The notes beneath the pieces are model-generated. The model had not been told where the DNA came from. It saw only the letters and a list, made by a program, of their open reading frames with translations, and did no database searches. 64,000 nt of DNA from Methanosarcina sp. KYL-1 (GTDB taxonomy: Archaea > Halobacteriota > Methanosarcinia > Methanosarcinales > Methanosarcinaceae). The stretch covers positions 1-64,000 of the forward strand of contig NZ_VOUA01000018.1 of assembly GCF_024372725.1 (NCBI RefSeq). The letters are read 5' to 3'. The position numbers and the translations under genes were made by a program. Shown here piece by piece: positions 62,080 through 64,000 of this stretch; positions within the stretch are counted from its first letter, which is position 1, and every line of letters starts with the position of its first letter.

Positions 62080-63330
62080 ATGGGAAGATTCACGCTGAAA
62101 TGTCTGAAATGCGGAAGCGAATATGGACAGCAGTACAGGCTCACCTGTGACAATGACGACTCCCTTTTGCGGGCGGACTACCATGAAAAGAAACTGGAGC
62201 TAAGAGCCCAGCCGGGCATAGGGAGGTTCCACTCCTGGCTCCCGATCCAGGAAGAGCTCACCACCGAAGCCGGGCCTATAACCTACAAAAGTGAAGCCCT
62301 TGCCAGGGAACTCGGGCTTGCGAACCTCTACATTGGCTTTAGCGGGTACTGGCCCGAAAAAGGCGCCTTTATAAAGACCTGCAGTTTTAAGGAACTTGAA
62401 GCCCACCCTACCATGCAGCTCTTAAAAGAGACAGGGGGAAAAGCCATTGTACTTGCCTCCGCCGGAAACACGGGGAGGGCTTTTGCCCACGTCTCAGCCC
62501 TGACAGGGATAGATGCCTATATCGTGGTCCCTGAATCCGGGATCCGGAAGCTGTGGCTCCCCGAAGAGCCGACAGACTCCATCCACCTTATAAAGATGGC
62601 TCCGGGAAATGACTATACCGACGCTATAAACCTCGCAGGCAGGCTTGCAAAACTCCCGGGCATGGTCCCCGAGGGGGGAGCCAGAAACGTCGCCCGCAGG
62701 GAAGGAATGGGCACTGTGATGCTTGATGCAGCCGTGACCATAGGGAAGATGCCCGAACACTACTTCCAGGCTGTGGGGAGCGGCACCGGGGGAATTGCAG
62801 CCTGGGAAGCTGCACTCCGCCTCAGGGCTGACGGGCGCTTCGGGGACAGGCTGCCGAAACTCCAGCTTACCCAGAACCTGCCTTTTGTACCCATGTACAG
62901 GGCCTGGCAGGCAGGGAGAAGGGAAATCATTCCCGAGCTTGACATGAAAGATGCAAAGCGCCAGATCGAGGAGACCTACGCTTCCGTCCTTACCAACAGG
63001 GCTCCACCCTACGCCGTCACAGGCGGGCTATACGATGCCCTGGTCGATACCGACGGGACCATGTACGCGGTAACAAAAGAAGAAGCCCTTGAGGCAAAAG
63101 CCTTCTTCGAGTCCCTGGAAGGAATCGATATCCTGCCCCCCTCAGCTGTTGCGGCAGCCGCCCTCCTGAAAGCCGTGGAAGCCGGAAATGTCGGAAAAGA
63201 TGATGTCATCCTCCTGAATATCGCAGGAGGAGGATTTGAACGGCTTAAAGAAGACCTCACACCTTTCCCGATCAAGCCTGTTGCCACAGCCGAAAACCCG
63301 GATGTGCCCCTTGAGGAGCTTGTCATCTGA
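62080..63330 (+). CDS. Cysteate synthase
   Basis: A 416-residue pyridoxal phosphate enzyme that makes L-cysteate from phosphoserine and sulfite, the first step of the coenzyme M route of Methanosarcinales. It resembles threonine synthase. The N-terminus has a CLKCGSEYGQQYRLTC zinc-ribbon-like stretch. The PLP Lys is in GAFIKTCSFKE and the phosphate/PLP loop is VLASAGNTGRAFAHVSA. GSGTGGIAAWEA is a family loop. The start ATG gives MGRFTLKCLKCGS as in relatives. A comDE gene follows 171 bases later, so both belong to coenzyme M synthesis. This pair is a marker of the order. Confidence 0.95.
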   Translation: MGRFTLKCLKCGSEYGQQYRLTCDNDDSLLRADYHEKKLELRAQPGIGRFHSWLPIQEELTTEAGPITYKSEALARELGLANLYIGFSGYWPEKGAFIKTCSFKELEAHPTMQLLKETGGKAIVLASAGNTGRAFAHVSALTGIDAYIVVPESGIRKLWLPEEPTDSIHLIKMAPGNDYTDAINLAGRLAKLPGMVPEGGARNVARREGMGTVMLDAAVTIGKMPEHYFQAVGSGTGGIAAWEAALRLRADGRFGDRLPKLQLTQNLPFVPMYRAWQAGRREIIPELDMKDAKRQIEETYASVLTNRAPPYAVTGGLYDALVDTDGTMYAVTKEEALEAKAFFESLEGIDILPPSAVAAAALLKAVEAGNVGKDDVILLNIAGGGFERLKEDLTPFPIKPVATAENPDVPLEELVI

Positions 63331-63381
63331 AACTGCCATTGCCATCTGAAACTGCCATTGCCATCTGAAACTGCCATATAG
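63324..63381 (+). repeat. 19-bp tandem repeat at the end of the cysteate synthase gene
   Basis: CATCTGAAACTGCCATTGC repeats nearly three times (63325, 63344, 63363). The first copy contains the stop codon of the gene, so slippage here adds or removes sequence behind the stop. Confidence 0.85.
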
Positions 63382-63501
63382 CTATGGAAACGATTGAGAA
63401 GAAATAAGGAAAAGGCAGATAAAAAGAAGCAAGCTGAAAAGACCGATAAGAAGAAGCAAGCTGAAAACGAAGAAAAAGAAACGAGCTGAAAAGGTGTGTG
63501 C

Positions 63502-64000
63502 ATGACAAACCCGGAAGAAGAAGTAATATCAATCATGAGAAAAGCAGGAATAGACCTTGCCGCAACCCTACCCTGCGACCGCATTAAGAACCTGCTCCCC
63601 CTGGTTTCTGAAAACTTCCCCGAGGTAAAGCTGACCAGGGAAGAAAACGGGGTAGGGATCTGTGCCGGAGCCTACCTGGCAGGGGCAAAACCCATGATGT
63701 TGATCCAGAGCACGGGGCTCGGAAACATGATCAATGCCCTTGAGTCCCTGAACGTCATCTGCAAAATCCCCCTGCCTGTCCTGACAAGCTGGAGAGGGGT
63801 CTACAAAGAAGCCATCGAAGCCCAGGTCCCCTTAGGGGCGCACCTTCCCGGGATCCTGGAAGGGGCAGGAATAGCATATACAATCATAGACAGTCCGGAA
63901 AAAATAGGGCTCCTTGAGAATGTCATCCGGGATGCATACGAAAACCTGCGGCCTCACATCGCCCTGGTATCCCCGAAAGCCTGGGAAGTGTCGACCTGTT
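63502..64000 (+). CDS. comDE: Sulfopyruvate decarboxylase ComDE, partial
   Basis: The first 166 codons, open to the end of the window. The ATG at 63502 gives MTNPEEEVISIMRKAGIDLA, followed by TLPCDRIKNLLPLVSENF and GVGICAGAYLAGAKPMMLIQ, where the conserved Glu before (TREENG) contacts thiamine diphosphate. This is the ComD (alpha) half; in Methanosarcina it is fused to ComE in one polypeptide, which cannot be checked here. The enzyme converts sulfopyruvate to sulfoacetaldehyde, the third step after cysteate synthase and an aminotransferase. The upstream 170 bases are purine-rich with AGCTGAAAA repeats. Confidence 0.93.
   Translation, partial: MTNPEEEVISIMRKAGIDLAATLPCDRIKNLLPLVSENFPEVKLTREENGVGICAGAYLAGAKPMMLIQSTGLGNMINALESLNVICKIPLPVLTSWRGVYKEAIEAQVPLGAHLPGILEGAGIAYTIIDSPEKIGLLENVIRDAYENLRPHIALVSPKAWEVSTC

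Overview
The window is chromosomal DNA of a methanogenic archaeon, almost certainly a Methanosarcina close to M. acetivorans. The strongest markers are cysteate synthase followed by the start of comDE (coenzyme M synthesis by the cysteate route), a carbon monoxide dehydrogenase, MptN-type tetrahydrosarcinapterin ligase, archaeal membrane LonB, TruD, Pth2 and tetratricopeptide (TPR) protein families typical of the genus. Genes are moderately GC-rich. Intergenic DNA is AT-rich, long, and full of short tandem repeats and palindromes. I found no rRNA, tRNA or CRISPR array.

Layout. 1-8.2 kb: an EamA transporter, a small HEAT-like protein, a STAND ATPase with TPRs after a 1 kb empty AT-rich stretch, and an ABC-type permease with a secreted partner but no ATPase gene. 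8.2-11.1 kb: cobyric acid synthase, a 290-bp tandem duplication that I read as two structured small RNA genes on the minus strand, and an Xre regulator with a membrane protein. 11.5-19.9 kb: alanine dehydrogenase family protein, a DUF434 protein, and a group of three paralogous TPR proteins around a PPP-family phosphatase. One TPR gene is interrupted only by an in-frame TAG, which Methanosarcina can read as pyrrolysine. 20-31.4 kb: racemase, TauE/SafE and FxsA proteins, lrgAB, nifS-iscU, mptN, pth2, a transglutaminase-like protein and truD. 31.5-42.2 kb: a beta-propeller protein, small membrane or secreted proteins, three tandem copies of a tiny lysine-rich protein gene, a MITE-like element, pyrG, a DUF7524-like protein and a Trm112-like protein. 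42.7-48.3 kb: a tight operon cooS - cooF - formate dehydrogenase-like catalytic subunit - two more iron-sulfur proteins. 48.7-51.4 kb: two universal stress proteins around a GATE-domain membrane protein. 52.4-57.3 kb: lonB-tldD-tldE. 57.7-64 kb: two TPR paralogs, a protein made of two copies of the LonB membrane hairpin, a zinc ribbon protein, and cysteate synthase/comDE.

Most interesting: (1) the operon that couples CO dehydrogenase to a formate dehydrogenase-like enzyme with all key catalytic residues, a plausible CO-to-formate module; (2) the duplicated small RNA genes, where TATA box, start point, nested stems and oligo-U terminator fit together in both copies; (3) the amber-interrupted TPR gene, in a window where no other annotated gene ends in TAG; (4) a 24-bp in-frame repeat at the start of the last operon gene that repeats a ribosome binding site plus start codon; (5) the LonB-hairpin protein and the triplicated tiny basic proteins.
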